A stretch of DNA of 64,000 nt from Jaminaea rosea. Its lineage: Eukaryota; Basidiomycota; Exobasidiomycetes; Microstromatales. A program made the position numbers and the translations under genes. A model generated the notes under the pieces. That model ran no database searches. It saw nothing but the letters and a program-made list of their open reading frames with translations, and was not told where the DNA came from. The stretch spans positions 992,001 to 1,056,000 of the forward strand of contig NW_020289978.1 in NCBI RefSeq assembly GCF_003144245.1, read 5' to 3'. Below, piece by piece: positions 30,249-40,399 of this stretch; positions within the stretch are counted from its first letter, which is position 1, and every line of letters starts with the position of its first letter.

Positions 30249-32318
30249 TCAAATGCGCCCGCTCGGCGTGCGCACCAGCCTCTGCTGCGAGCTCGTGCTC
30301 GTCCTGTCCGCTTCCTCGGCCATCGTCTGCTCACCGACCTCCTCTCCACGCTTGCGCTCCTGCAACTCGATCAAGCTGGGATGACGAGCGAGGTACTGTC
30401 TCCTTACGCGCCGCGCATCCACGTAACCACGCGAGCTCGTGTCCCACTCCGCCGTATTCGTGCCCGCGCCCGCAGCAAACGACTGCGTAGTCGAATCGGT
30501 GCCCCAACGTGGCTCCTGCTGTTGTTCGCTCCCCTCCGGCACGATGTCGTCTGCAAAGTAGCCATGCAAGAGAGCCGCCTCACGCAGTCGTGCTTGCTCT
30601 TTGGCAGACAGAGCAGCCACGGCAGCCTTGTGACTCGCCGAGTCGCTGTGCGTCTCGTCCGTAGCGCCAGCGTCTCCGCCCTCCTTCTCACGCGTGTAGC
30701 CGCCATCAGCCCCGCTCCTCCTCGCACGGCGTCGCGCGTACCATGCTAGCAGGCCGAACAGTAGCATCATCCCCAAAAAGGCCACCACGACCCCAATGGC
30801 GATCTTGCCCCCTGTGCTCAGCCCGCCGCTGTCGTTGGACGTATTGATGCCGTACTGCGCGTTGCTGCCCAAGCTCTTGCCCTCCACGCGCACCTGATGG
30901 AACTCATCGAAGGCCTCCGTGAGGTTTGTCGTCGTGGGGAACAAGCCGACCTGCGGATTCAAGCAGCCAGAGTCTCCCGCTGCTGCTGCTGGCGCGCCTT
31001 GCAGTACACCATCGCACGTGTAGACCGAGTAGGCGCTGCGTAGAAAGGGGGCACCGAGTACCACGTCCGCCCCGGCTGGCGAGCCGGCATCGAGCGACTG
31101 GAAGGAGCCGATGCAGCCGGATGTGGCGGCCCCTGATGTGTCGGGCGTGTCTTGCGCAAGGCTGGCGTCGAGCGGGTGGATAGGCACCGAAATCCCGCCC
31201 ACGCTCAGAGTGAGATTGAGCGGGAGGGTGCAGGGCGTGTAATAGATGCCCGAATCCGAGGGACCCAGCCTCTGTCCCGTCGATGGATCGACGTAGGTCC
31301 CGTAGATGGCGTTGAGCAGCGCCGCCGGGGCGTAGTTGAGCGGGGCAGCCGTATCCAGGACCACAGTTGGGTATAGCGTCGTCTGACCGGGGAAGGACGT
31401 AGGGATGCGAAACGTCGCTGAGCCATTGTTGGCGGAGATGTCGGTGAGGTAGAGCTTCCAATGGTGGGCTAGGCCGTTGGCGTCAGGGACTACTTGCGTG
31501 AGGGGGATGCGCGAGGATGAGGAAACGTATGCTGGATCCACGCCGAGCAGCGAGAGGGACGACGTAGCCGTTCGCCCACCGCCGTCTGATGGCAGGCGCT
31601 GCAATCCCACACCAAACATCCGCGTGCCAGTGTCTGCGTCCGCCCATAACCCTGCCAAGACGTCGCCCGTAATCGACGGTGTGGGCAGAGAGTTGTTCTC
31701 GCCCGCCCCTATCACCGAGTTACTCGTCAAGCTCAACCCCAGTATGCCCGACACATTCATGCTAGCCAGCTGCTCATTATCCACATCCGTCGCAGCTCCA
31801 AATGCTTGACCCTTGACCTGCGCCTTGCCCAGTTGCACGTCCTGCGTCCAAACGTCCCCCTCGGCGCCACCGTTTACGTAGCTGATATTCCAGCTCTTCC
31901 CCGTACTGACTGCCCCCGATGCACGCACATCGTAGCGCTGCACCTCGTTACCGTTCGAGGTCCCTTGACACGAGTCGGAGCGACAGCGAGTGTCTGCCAC
32001 CCAGAGGTCGGCGGACCCCGTGTCCACGAGAACGTTGAGCGTCGTGTTGGAGCCCAAGGTGAGGGGCGCAGAGTAGACTAGCTGCCCGTCGGAGAAGCCA
32101 TAATTGAGGGGGATGATGTTGGGTGAGCGGGGGAGTGTGGCGCCCGACGGGCTTGACGATGCGGCTGACGCAGCTGCTGATGAAGAGGATGCGGTTGCTG
32201 ATGATGATGACGACGACGAGGCAGAAGTAGCAGGTGGGGCTCGACCGGCTAGATCGCCCGACTTCCTGCGCCTTAGTAGCTTGCTCGGCCGCTCATATGG
32301 CTCAGCGTGAGCCGTCAT
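30249..32318 (-). CDS. Membrane-anchored aspartic-protease-like protein (pepsin A1 fold)
   Basis: Intronless, 689 aa. The first catalytic motif VDTGSADLWV has its Asp at residue 99. The second lobe has LDTAAPLNY with Asp at about 322, where active pepsins normally have DTG[TS]. A Ser-rich region (30-60) precedes the protease domain. One transmembrane helix (about 506-527) is followed by a basic stop (YARRRARR) and a cytosolic tail of about 160 residues. Several Asn-x-Ser/Thr sites occur in the domain. No signal peptide is visible at the N-terminus, which instead has KLLRRRK, so an upstream exon may be missing. By analogy to fungal yapsin or CtsD-like proteins it may act at the cell surface or vacuole. 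Activity is uncertain. Confidence 0.75.
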   Translation of the reverse strand: MTAHAEPYERPSKLLRRRKSGDLAGRAPPATSASSSSSSSATASSSSAAASAASSSPSGATLPRSPNIIPLNYGFSDGQLVYSAPLTLGSNTTLNVLVDTGSADLWVADTRCRSDSCQGTSNGNEVQRYDVRASGAVSTGKSWNISYVNGGAEGDVWTQDVQLGKAQVKGQAFGAATDVDNEQLASMNVSGILGLSLTSNSVIGAGENNSLPTPSITGDVLAGLWADADTGTRMFGVGLQRLPSDGGGRTATSSLSLLGVDPAYVSSSSRIPLTQVVPDANGLAHHWKLYLTDISANNGSATFRIPTSFPGQTTLYPTVVLDTAAPLNYAPAALLNAIYGTYVDPSTGQRLGPSDSGIYYTPCTLPLNLTLSVGGISVPIHPLDASLAQDTPDTSGAATSGCIGSFQSLDAGSPAGADVVLGAPFLRSAYSVYTCDGVLQGAPAAAAGDSGCLNPQVGLFPTTTNLTEAFDEFHQVRVEGKSLGSNAQYGINTSNDSGGLSTGGKIAIGVVVAFLGMMLLFGLLAWYARRRARRSGADGGYTREKEGGDAGATDETHSDSASHKAAVAALSAKEQARLREAALLHGYFADDIVPEGSEQQQEPRWGTDSTTQSFAAGAGTNTAEWDTSSRGYVDARRVRRQYLARHPSLIELQERKRGEEVGEQTMAEEADRTSTSSQQRLVRTPSGRI

Positions 32319-32826
32319 GATAGTGAGCGTGCGTGGGCGTGGGCGTGGTATGAGGTGAGATGAGGAGGATCAAAAGAAAGCTCGACGACTCTTGGTCCCT
32401 CCCTCCGTCCCTCGCCGCCGTCTTGCTCTCGCGCTTCGGGGCGCCGCCTCCTGCAGAGCCTTGCAGTCGTCAATCCCGGGGTCAATCGAATCGCCACCCG
32501 CCCACCCGGGGTTCCGCGCTGCGATTCCGCCGCCTGGCCTTCCACTCTCCCGCCCTCCCGCCCTTCCCGCGGCGGCGAGGGGTAAAACACTTGGCGCGAG
32601 TCGAGGAGAGCTTGGAGTCATGGTGGTGATGATTGAAAGAGGTGATGCTGGAAGGAATACAATGATGAAGACGAAGAGAAGACGAAGAGGCAACGCGAAT
32701 GAGGAAGGCGTGTTGGAGAGAAAAAAAAGACCGCAGCGCAGACTCGCGGCCCTAGAGAGGTGGGCGCGGCAAGAAGGGAGAGTCGCGATCACATCCTCCC
32801 AGCTACGGTATTAGCACGCCACTACC
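32319..32826. other. Intergenic region, aspartic protease promoter / TCP11 3' end
   Basis: 508 bp. A GTGGGC-type hexamer repeat sits at 32330-32346. On the minus strand a hydrophobic frame around 32650-32700 could supply a signal-peptide exon for the protease, but no clear splice pair was found. Confidence 0.4.
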
Positions 32827-35800
32827 CTATCCCTGCCTCGCCCCCACCATTCCGCCGTACAAGTGATAGAAGGTGCGATAGTTCAGTGCAGCGACGGCCG
32901 AGATCCGGGTCGTCAGCTGGATGAGCTCCGCACGGATAGCGCTCAGACCGAGCGAGTCGATGTAAGCTTCGAGTGTCGTGGTAGAGGGAGTGGCGGTCGC
33001 GGTGAGAGGCGCTGCAGCTTGACCAGACACAGCGACAGTGGCAGCCTGCGATGAAGTCGTGGCATCTTGAGTACGCTGCTCCCGCTCTTCCCTACGCGGT
33101 GACTTCCTCGCCCTGTCAGACTGGTCCTCGCCCGCAGCCTCGTCTCGACCCCTGCTACGGTTGACGTTTGACTGCGATAGAGCGCGCGAGACCGACTGGA
33201 GAATCGTACCGCCCCTGGCTGTGCCAGCCGCGCTATCCGCGCACGCCATTGCAGGCATCGCAGCGCCGAGCCAAGACGCCACGCCCTGCGCTCCCGCCTC
33301 TGCCAGCTTATCACGCAGCGCCTTTGCGATCACCAGCCCAACCCTCGTGTAGCAGAGCGTAGACATGGTCGAGCCAGGCTGGAGCGTAGTCTCGAGCCAA
33401 GACTCGAGCATCGCTTGCGTGCCCGTCGATGGCGGAGCAGCATCGCGTCCCGTAGCCTCAGCCCACACTCTTGCCGCTCGCGCCGCAACGTGTAAGAGCA
33501 AATCCTTGACCTTGGCCTTCCATGCCGGGTCGCGCAGCTTGAAAGAGCCAGCAGCGCGAGGCGTCTCGCGTGCTTCGTTGAGGAGAACCCACAGCTCGTC
33601 CTTGACGCTACTCGCCTGCTGTTGAGCCAGCGCACTCGCCCTGCCACGAGCTGCGAGCAAGTTGACATCGCTGGTGCCGGAGCAGGCCAGTTGGCTGAAG
33701 AGAAGGAGGAGCATTTGCACCACGACGAGGTCGACGAGGTCGTTGTTGATGACCCAGAGGCGGTAAGCGTCGAATTGGAACGTCTCGGGATAGGAGGGCG
33801 CGAGCGTGTGGTTGAGCCAGGAGCTGGAGACGGTAGACGAGACCAGGGGAAGCGGAAGAGCAGCTCGCGCCGCACTGCTGAGCAAGTCGGCTTGGGGCGT
33901 CTCCATGATGAGGTCCATCATTCCGAGGATAAAGGCCCTGTCCACCGTAGGGCTGGCCGTCTCAGCCGCACTCTTCCACGCCTTACCCCACCAGCTTGCC
34001 GTCTTCTCCACGCTCACGACCCCTTGCTCCACAGACTGCCGGAACCACTGGCTCTCAAAGTCTACAGCGCCGGCCACAATCAGCGGTCGAGCAGCGCGCA
34101 GCTGATGATTGGCGAGATCGAGCTTCATCAGCTCCAAGAGCTCGAAGCAGGAACGCAGAGCAAGGACGACTTGGCCTGCCTCGAGGTGAGAGACGAGGGT
34201 GCGCACGTTGGACTCGCGTGCTGGGGAGCAGTGTTGCTGGAGAATGTCCACCACCACCCGTAGCATGGCGGTCGCATCGAGGACGCCGTGCTCACGCTGT
34301 TGAGAGATGAGGGAAGGGTCGAGGGTGGCGTTGAGGACCGATTGGTGCGAGCTGACCGCGCTGCGCATCGAAGCCAGGTGAGCGATTCCTGCGCGAGCGG
34401 CACTGTACGACCCGCGACTCGTTGCGCCCGCCACGGTTGCGCGCGCGGCTGCTCCGTACGCCGATGCCGGAGGCAGAATGGAGAGGCAGATAGCCCGCAG
34501 CTCCGCGATCAGGTGCGGCAGGCGCGAGGGCATCACGTTCCTACCCATGCCCCTTGCTGGGTCTCCCCTACCTACGCAGCCGCAAGGCACCAGCCTCCCC
34601 TCTCCTTCTTGCACCTCTTCAAAGCTCGTACACGTACACCCAAGCTCGACCTCGCGCCCCACAGCAACCCAGTAGCGCTCGCACGCCTCTCGCTTCTTCC
34701 TGCCCCGCTCGCCATCCCAGTTGGGGCGAAAGGACACGTTCGAGTCGAAGACGACGTCGTGCCTCAGCTGCGGATTTTTGAGTATCTCGCCCATGTCTAG
34801 TTCCCGGAGCGTGGAGCGGGTGATGGGTGGGAGGGTCGGTGGAATACTGAGCGGCACCGGAGTCGCTTCTTGCGCGGCGTGAGTAGGCAGACGACCAGCG
34901 CGATGTAGCGAGTGACGCAACGCAGCGTAGAAGGCGGGCGTATTTCCCGCCGCATCCCGCGTGGGCAAGCCGCTAGCCCGATACGCTGACTGAAGAAAGG
35001 CGATCGCATTCGCTGGGAGGGCGAGGTGGTGAATCGAGGGTTGCGAGGGGTCTCCGTGCGTGCAGGCGCGCAGGTTGGGCAAGGAGTGGGAGCGGGTGAG
35101 ACGGGGCATGCGGAGCGCTACTTGCTGAACGGACACCGTGGCTTGAGGTCGGGTCGGCGTAGGTGCCGTCACAGGCGAAGGAGCGGGCAAACGCAGCGCG
35201 CTAAAGGCTTGCTGTACTGCTGCGGCCATGTGGAAGAGATTTTGCGCTGGGGTGCGTGGCCATGGTGGTGATATCGACGACGTAGAGGGTTGAGCTGCGG
35301 CGGGTGCGCCCGCGACTGACGCTGGAGGCAGGGTAGCGCGTGATAGTGAGGGCAGAGGTGGAACCCTTGGCTGCTGCTCATCGACGCCTGTCCCTCTCGA
35401 TGCCTGATCCTCCGAGCTGCCCTCCTGCGACACCCTTCGCCTCTTTGGCTGCGGTGCAGGCTGAAGCTGGAAGCCTTCCTGTCCCTTGGCCTCGCGCGTG
35501 GACAATGACAAGGAAGACTTCCTTCGCCTTTCCTCTTCATCATCGCAAGGTGCGCGCGGACTTCTACTCAACGGCCTGTCAATCTTGACATCCTCCCATC
35601 TCACTCTACGTGGTGATCCTCGACTACCGCGACTGCTGCTCCTCTTGCCGTACAGCTGACCGTGGCGCCTTAGCGGTGTTCCCCAAACCGGCGCATCAGG
35701 AGGCGTAGATGCTGCACTGCCAGGCATCGCCTTGATAGGTCTCGGGCACGAAGGTCCAGCGACGGTCATGACGTCTGAATTGTCCGGCCTGTCCTCCGTC

Positions 35801-36486
35801 TGGACCGTGCTGCGCTCTGAAGCGTCATGGCTTTGAGTACGGCAGAGCGGTCGTGATGGCCACGGTGGAGAAGAAGCGGTCGTAGCTGAGGCCGAAGCCG
35901 ATGGTCCCGCCTCCACAAGTGCCGCTGACCCTTGCTCGCCCGACGACGACGACGAGGTCGCAGCATAGTTGCTCTCGAGCCTCGATTGCTCTGCCCGAGC
36001 TCCACGTTCATCTCCAACTTCATTGGAACCGTAGCTTTGCGTGTGCGGCTGCGACGACGTCGTCGTCGATGATGCCCCGCTCCCACTCGCTCGTCGTTGC
36101 GGCAAAGGAGGGTCCACGACAGCTGCCGCGGGGGACGAGGTTGCTCCCTCGCATTGCTCAGCAGCAGAGACTCTAGCTCCGGAGCTCGAGCTGGAGCTGG
36201 AAGGGGAGCGTCGATGGTCTCTGATGTCGTCCGGTAGAGGGTCGGCCGTGAAGCAGGACTCTGCGTGGCGTGTATGCTCGTGATGATGATGGTGATGGCT
36301 GAGGTGGCTATGGGATGGTGGAGAGGGATGCTCGTGATGCTGTGGAGCGTTGCTGAGACGCCTGGCCGACGAGGAGGATGAGGAAGCCTCCGCCGCCGCA
36401 TTACCGCTCGTCGAAGCCATGCTAGAGGAGCGGTGGTGGTGCAAGGCAGTCGCAGCCGCCTCGTCTGCCGTCGATGTGCCATCCAT
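32827..36486 (-). CDS. TCP11-domain protein (SOK1-like)
   Basis: Intronless, 1219 aa. The first 560 residues are Ser/Pro/His-rich and disordered. The TCP11 domain starts near LRELDMGEILKNPQLRHDVVFD (about 560) and includes the strongly conserved block LDPSLISQQREHGVLDATAMLRVVVDIL, then CSPARESNVRTLVSHLE. It continues to about residue 1200 with an acidic/basic insertion (about 1100-1150). Yeast Sok1, with the same domain, is a high-copy suppressor of PKA loss, so a role in cAMP-dependent signalling is possible. The molecular activity is unknown. The length matches other basidiomycete members with long N-terminal extensions. Confidence 0.8.
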   Translation of the reverse strand: MDGTSTADEAAATALHHHRSSSMASTSGNAAAEASSSSSSARRLSNAPQHHEHPSPPSHSHLSHHHHHHEHTRHAESCFTADPLPDDIRDHRRSPSSSSSSSGARVSAAEQCEGATSSPAAAVVDPPLPQRRASGSGASSTTTSSQPHTQSYGSNEVGDERGARAEQSRLESNYAATSSSSSGEQGSAALVEAGPSASASATTASSPPWPSRPLCRTQSHDASERSTVQTEDRPDNSDVMTVAGPSCPRPIKAMPGSAASTPPDAPVWGTPLRRHGQLYGKRSSSRGSRGSPRRVRWEDVKIDRPLSRSPRAPCDDEEERRRKSSLSLSTREAKGQEGFQLQPAPQPKRRRVSQEGSSEDQASRGTGVDEQQPRVPPLPSLSRATLPPASVAGAPAAAQPSTSSISPPWPRTPAQNLFHMAAAVQQAFSALRLPAPSPVTAPTPTRPQATVSVQQVALRMPRLTRSHSLPNLRACTHGDPSQPSIHHLALPANAIAFLQSAYRASGLPTRDAAGNTPAFYAALRHSLHRAGRLPTHAAQEATPVPLSIPPTLPPITRSTLRELDMGEILKNPQLRHDVVFDSNVSFRPNWDGERGRKKREACERYWVAVGREVELGCTCTSFEEVQEGEGRLVPCGCVGRGDPARGMGRNVMPSRLPHLIAELRAICLSILPPASAYGAAARATVAGATSRGSYSAARAGIAHLASMRSAVSSHQSVLNATLDPSLISQQREHGVLDATAMLRVVVDILQQHCSPARESNVRTLVSHLEAGQVVLALRSCFELLELMKLDLANHQLRAARPLIVAGAVDFESQWFRQSVEQGVVSVEKTASWWGKAWKSAAETASPTVDRAFILGMMDLIMETPQADLLSSAARAALPLPLVSSTVSSSWLNHTLAPSYPETFQFDAYRLWVINNDLVDLVVVQMLLLLFSQLACSGTSDVNLLAARGRASALAQQQASSVKDELWVLLNEARETPRAAGSFKLRDPAWKAKVKDLLLHVAARAARVWAEATGRDAAPPSTGTQAMLESWLETTLQPGSTMSTLCYTRVGLVIAKALRDKLAEAGAQGVASWLGAAMPAMACADSAAGTARGGTILQSVSRALSQSNVNRSRGRDEAAGEDQSDRARKSPRREEREQRTQDATTSSQAATVAVSGQAAAPLTATATPSTTTLEAYIDSLGLSAIRAELIQLTTRISAVAALNYRTFYHLYGGMVGARQG

Positions 36487-38635
36487 GATGAAGAAGAGAG
36501 GCGAGGAGATACGGCTGACTACCAGCCTTCACTAAGTGTGCCCTTCACCCGGAGATCGTGGTGGTGAGTGGGAAGCAGACGTGCCGTTGATTGACGACGA
36601 GGTGGTCGGCGCTAACGACGAGTCGGCGACGGCGTGTCGGCGATGGCGCCGTCCGTGAGGGTAGCCCAGGAACGAGAGGGACGGCGTTGGTGGCGAGAGG
36701 ATTGCTCTGGCTAATGTGCGAGTGGCCGCAGGTAGAGGGCGGGAGCAGGAGCGGGAGAGGATGGACGAGGTGGGATCGAATTAGTGGTAGTGGCAGCAAA
36801 GCACTGGGGGGCACAGCGATGTTGTCGTAAAGGGGATAGGGGGGGCGGTGGCGATGATGGTGTCTAGGATGGCAAGGAGGCTCCTGGCTGGCCGCGAAAT
36901 GCTCGGCCCTCTCCCCTCCCCTCGTCTCGTCTGGACGCCATCTCAAATTGCCTTTCTCCCCTCGACCTCCGACGAGGGCTGCTGAGGCTGAAGTCATGGG
37001 CCTCTATTCTGAGCAAGGAGCAGGACCCAACGACGCCCGTCGTCGGCAGATCAAACACACACAGGGGGTTGGTCTGCGTTGGTCTGCGTTGCTTTGCGCA
37101 AGAAGCGGACCACGGACGAGAGAAATCAAACGGCTCGACGCCTGACGCCCGCGCTTGAGCTGCGTGTGATCTCGTCTCTCGTTTAGTCTCGTCTCGTCTC
37201 GCGTCCGTTTGAGCGGCTTCACTTGCCTCGAGTCTCGCTCGATTCACCCCTTTGCCGGGCGATCCAAAAAGGCGGGGGGGAGCAAGCGCAGACGGTGCGC
37301 AGGCAAGCCAAGCCAAGATGCGAGGAGCCAGGAGTCAGTCGAGACGAGCCCTGACCTGGACCTCGGCCTCCTCTCGACGCTTGTCATGTCTTGATGCGAT
37401 TCGACACACCGACCTGCCTACCAAGACATTGCTTCACGATGACTTGGGCTCGCCGAGCGTTCCTCACTCTCTCTCTTGACGGCTACGGCTGTGCAATCTG
37501 AGACGGCATTCACGGCCGGCAGCCAGGCCAGAATGGTGGGCTCCTTCACTCCGCCTCGAGCCCACCTCAATCTCCTCCTTTCCATTCGCTTGAACCCAGC
37601 CCAATTCATCCAATCACTTGACCCGTTTTCGCTCGGGCGCACACTTCCACGCTCAGCGCAGGCCAGGCCCCGTCGCCCGTCGCTCTTTTGTGCCTGCGTC
37701 CGCTTGCGAGCTTCACAATTTCCCTCGCACTTCAAAGGGCGGGCTTCACGCATAGATTCATTGCCACCGGCTCACTCGCAGAGTCGCGGCGACGACTTTT
37801 CGTTGCGCATTCTCCGACTTGTTGTTTGTCTCTCGGGTCTCAGTTTTGAGCGATGAGGGTTCACAGTCCAAGACCTCCGAGTGCGGCCCTGGGCCCCCTC
37901 CCTCCGTGGGAGGCAAAAGAGGCTCGGCGCGGATGAGCGAGCAGATGCGGCGGCCAAAAAGAGTGCCTGAAGTCGAGCTGAGTGGGAGAGAAGAGGGAGA
38001 CGGTGACAATGACGACGACGGAGTCGTACGCATAGACCCCGATGGGGGGAACGGCCTTGGCGATAATGGCGACGACCACGTGAGCAGGCCACCATCATCA
38101 GCATGAGTGAGCATCGAGCCGCGAAACACATGGCGACCGCATTGGCTCACAACCAGCCGCGAGTTCCCCTGCGGCTGATCAGAACATGCTGCTCGCAGCT
38201 GAGACCCATCGCTCGCGCGGCGCTGGCACCAAGTCGCCGCTTGCGTCGATAACAGCCGTTCGTGGGGATGCGGCGACTTGGCATCTTTGTCTGTCCCGCG
38301 ACTGCCAATGACGAATGGAACGAAACGAGTGGTGGCCACCATGAACGATGCCGAGATGCGTGGATCTCAGTCTCCTGCCGTCTTCAATGTCTGACGGAGC
38401 ATTGTCTGACGCTGCGGGTGGTGTCACTCGCATAGCCTGCTGAAGGCGACGGCGATGACCACAAGGATTGGTCTCGAGCAGATTGAAGCTCGACCGTGGT
38501 CGCTCCGCGTGGCATGGCCCATGCGCACGACGGCAGCGGCGGCGGCACGGCTTCAGATTGGACGGCGTCGACGACGGCCAGCTGTTCGATCAAGTCTCTC
38601 CTTGAAGAGCATACACTCACGCGACCACCATCACA
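36487..38635. other. Large divergent intergenic region TCP11 / OHCU-like
   Basis: 2.15 kb between divergent genes, the longest gene-free stretch in the window. It holds a direct 10-bp repeat TGGTCTGCGT (37071-37090) and a CTCGT-type run (37171-37202). Two reading frames over 120 codons (37476-37856 +, 37758-38342 -) show no recognisable domain and low-complexity composition, so they were not called. Confidence 0.5.
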
Positions 38636-40312
38636 ATGAGCGCTGCCGCATCATCGTCGTCGTCGTCAACAGCGCAGAAAATACCCCCACCATCTGAACT
38701 CAACACCCTCAAATCACCCTCATCATATGCGCCCATCCTCGTCCGCCTTCTGGAATGCCCAAGCTCGGTCCTTTCGCTCCTGACGACGCAGGTTGCTCAG
38801 TCGCTCGAGGAGCTGCCCGAGGAGGACAGGCCCGTCTCCTATGAAGGGTTGCTGGATGTAGTGCGATTCTGCGTAGAAGAAGAGCCAGGATGGAGTGCCG
38901 ACCAGCGAGCTATGCTGATTGGGGGCCATCCGAGGATAGGAAGGCCGAACAAGAATGTCAGCGCTGTTAGCGCTATGGAGCAGACTGCTGGGTCGGCCAG
39001 CGAGGGTGGGGATGATGAGGCGACATTTCAGCGTGAGCAGCGGGCGCACGACGAAGCATATCGATGGCATCTGTGCTGACATTGCTCTCCATCTCGCCGC
39101 CATCTCGCCCGCTCTGCGACAGGCCTCGCCCGCCTCAACTTCCTCTACGAGCAACGCTTCCCCGGGCTCCGCTTCGTCACCTACGTGGCCGGTCGATCAC
39201 GCAAAGTAGTAGCAGACGAACTCGAGAAGCTACTTGGTCCCAGTGTCGCCAAGCTCACACCGCCAGAAGATGCAGTGACAGCGGCATTGAGCGAGGGCAG
39301 CGGCGCATCCTCCTCCTCGACTTCCAGCGCGAGCGCGTGGCCCGACTTTCCCTCCTCCGAAATCCGTCCACCATCAACCGACGAATGGCAAGCAGAACTC
39401 ACAAGAGCAGAAGGAGCACTCTGGGAAATAGCAGGCGATCGAGCCAAGAAGCTCGAGAGCGAAGTGGCCTCCGGCAAAGTCATTACCGTCGACATGCCAG
39501 TGGAAGGGGCCGCCTCTACGACCACCTCGTCAAATCCGGGCCTCACCATCTCACCACCAGATGGCGCTACCAGCTCGTCATCAGAGACTGCGTCCTTCGA
39601 CACCCCCTTCCTCTCCGAAGCAACCTTCCGAGCCCTTGTCCTCGCCTCGCCCATCCTGCACGACTTCTTCGAGTCGGACCTGCCGGCCTCCTTCGCCCTT
39701 CGCCCGGCAAGTAAGGTGCCCGCGTCGACCAAAGACGCTCTCCTTTCTGCATTCAATGACGTCTCATCGCAGGGAACAAAGGGCGTGACGAGAGAGAGAG
39801 TGAAGGGCTTGCTCGGTGGACTGCTGGGAGATGTAGCTGACGCGGTAGGTGGGAGAGTCGGAGGCACGACCGTCAGCGGGCCCAAACCCAGTTTTGCCAA
39901 GTCGGCCGGACCAGGAGGGATGGGCGGTCTCTCCCTCGAAGAAGCGGCTCGAACGCAAGCAGGTGGTCGTCTTGCCCCGGTATCCCCTGCGGCCCTATCT
40001 GCAAAGCGCAGCATGCAGTCCATGCGCACTGCGTCGACCGAAGAGGAGGAGCGTCGCGCACACGATGCGGCGGATGAGGTTCGTCGGGCACACGAGGCGT
40101 TGGAGCGCAGTAGACGTGACGCGGAGAAGCAGCAATTCGTCATCGATGCTCCTGGCGAGGAAGGGGGTGGCGTGGACGAGACGATCGATGATGATGCGGC
40201 GGAGGAGGCTGATGCGGATTTGCTTGGCGAGGGGGAGAGGAAGGAGCAGGGCAAGTTGACCGGGAGGGAGGCACAACTGGCCAAGGATCTGAGGATGGCA
40301 GAGGCACAATGA
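38636..40312 (+). CDS. OHCU decarboxylase (URAD) domain protein with long C-terminal extension
   Basis: Two exons, 38636-39032 and 39123-40312, phase 1, 528 aa. Residues about 20-260 match 2-oxo-4-hydroxy-4-carboxy-5-ureidoimidazoline decarboxylase, the last step making S-allantoin from urate. Matching features are GHPRIG with the catalytic His at 98, a downstream S-x-x-EQ, then LARLNFLYEQRFPGLRFVTYVAGRSR, and EWQAELTRAEGALWEIA at the domain end. Stand-alone family members are about 170-250 aa. The remaining 270 residues are unusual: a segment LSEATFRALVLASPILHDFFESDLP, a Gly-rich stretch, and a charged coiled coil at the end (residues about 455-490). No PTS1-type C-terminus is seen. Confidence 0.78.
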
Positions 40313-40399
40313 TGCGGGACTACTCTAGACGATGCCATGCTATTTGCTATCTCGACAGAAGGGTCCTTAGACATTCATTGCTCTATGCCCGCTTTGACA

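Noticed and set aside
32370-32792. Hydrophobic minus-strand frame upstream of the aspartic protease as its signal-peptide exon
   Set aside because: Tempting, but no GT-AG pair gave a convincing join to the protease start; noted only as a possibility.
37476-38342. Two opposing frames of 126 and 194 codons in the large intergenic region
   Set aside because: No recognisable domain, arginine/serine-rich low complexity typical of frames in GC-rich non-coding DNA.
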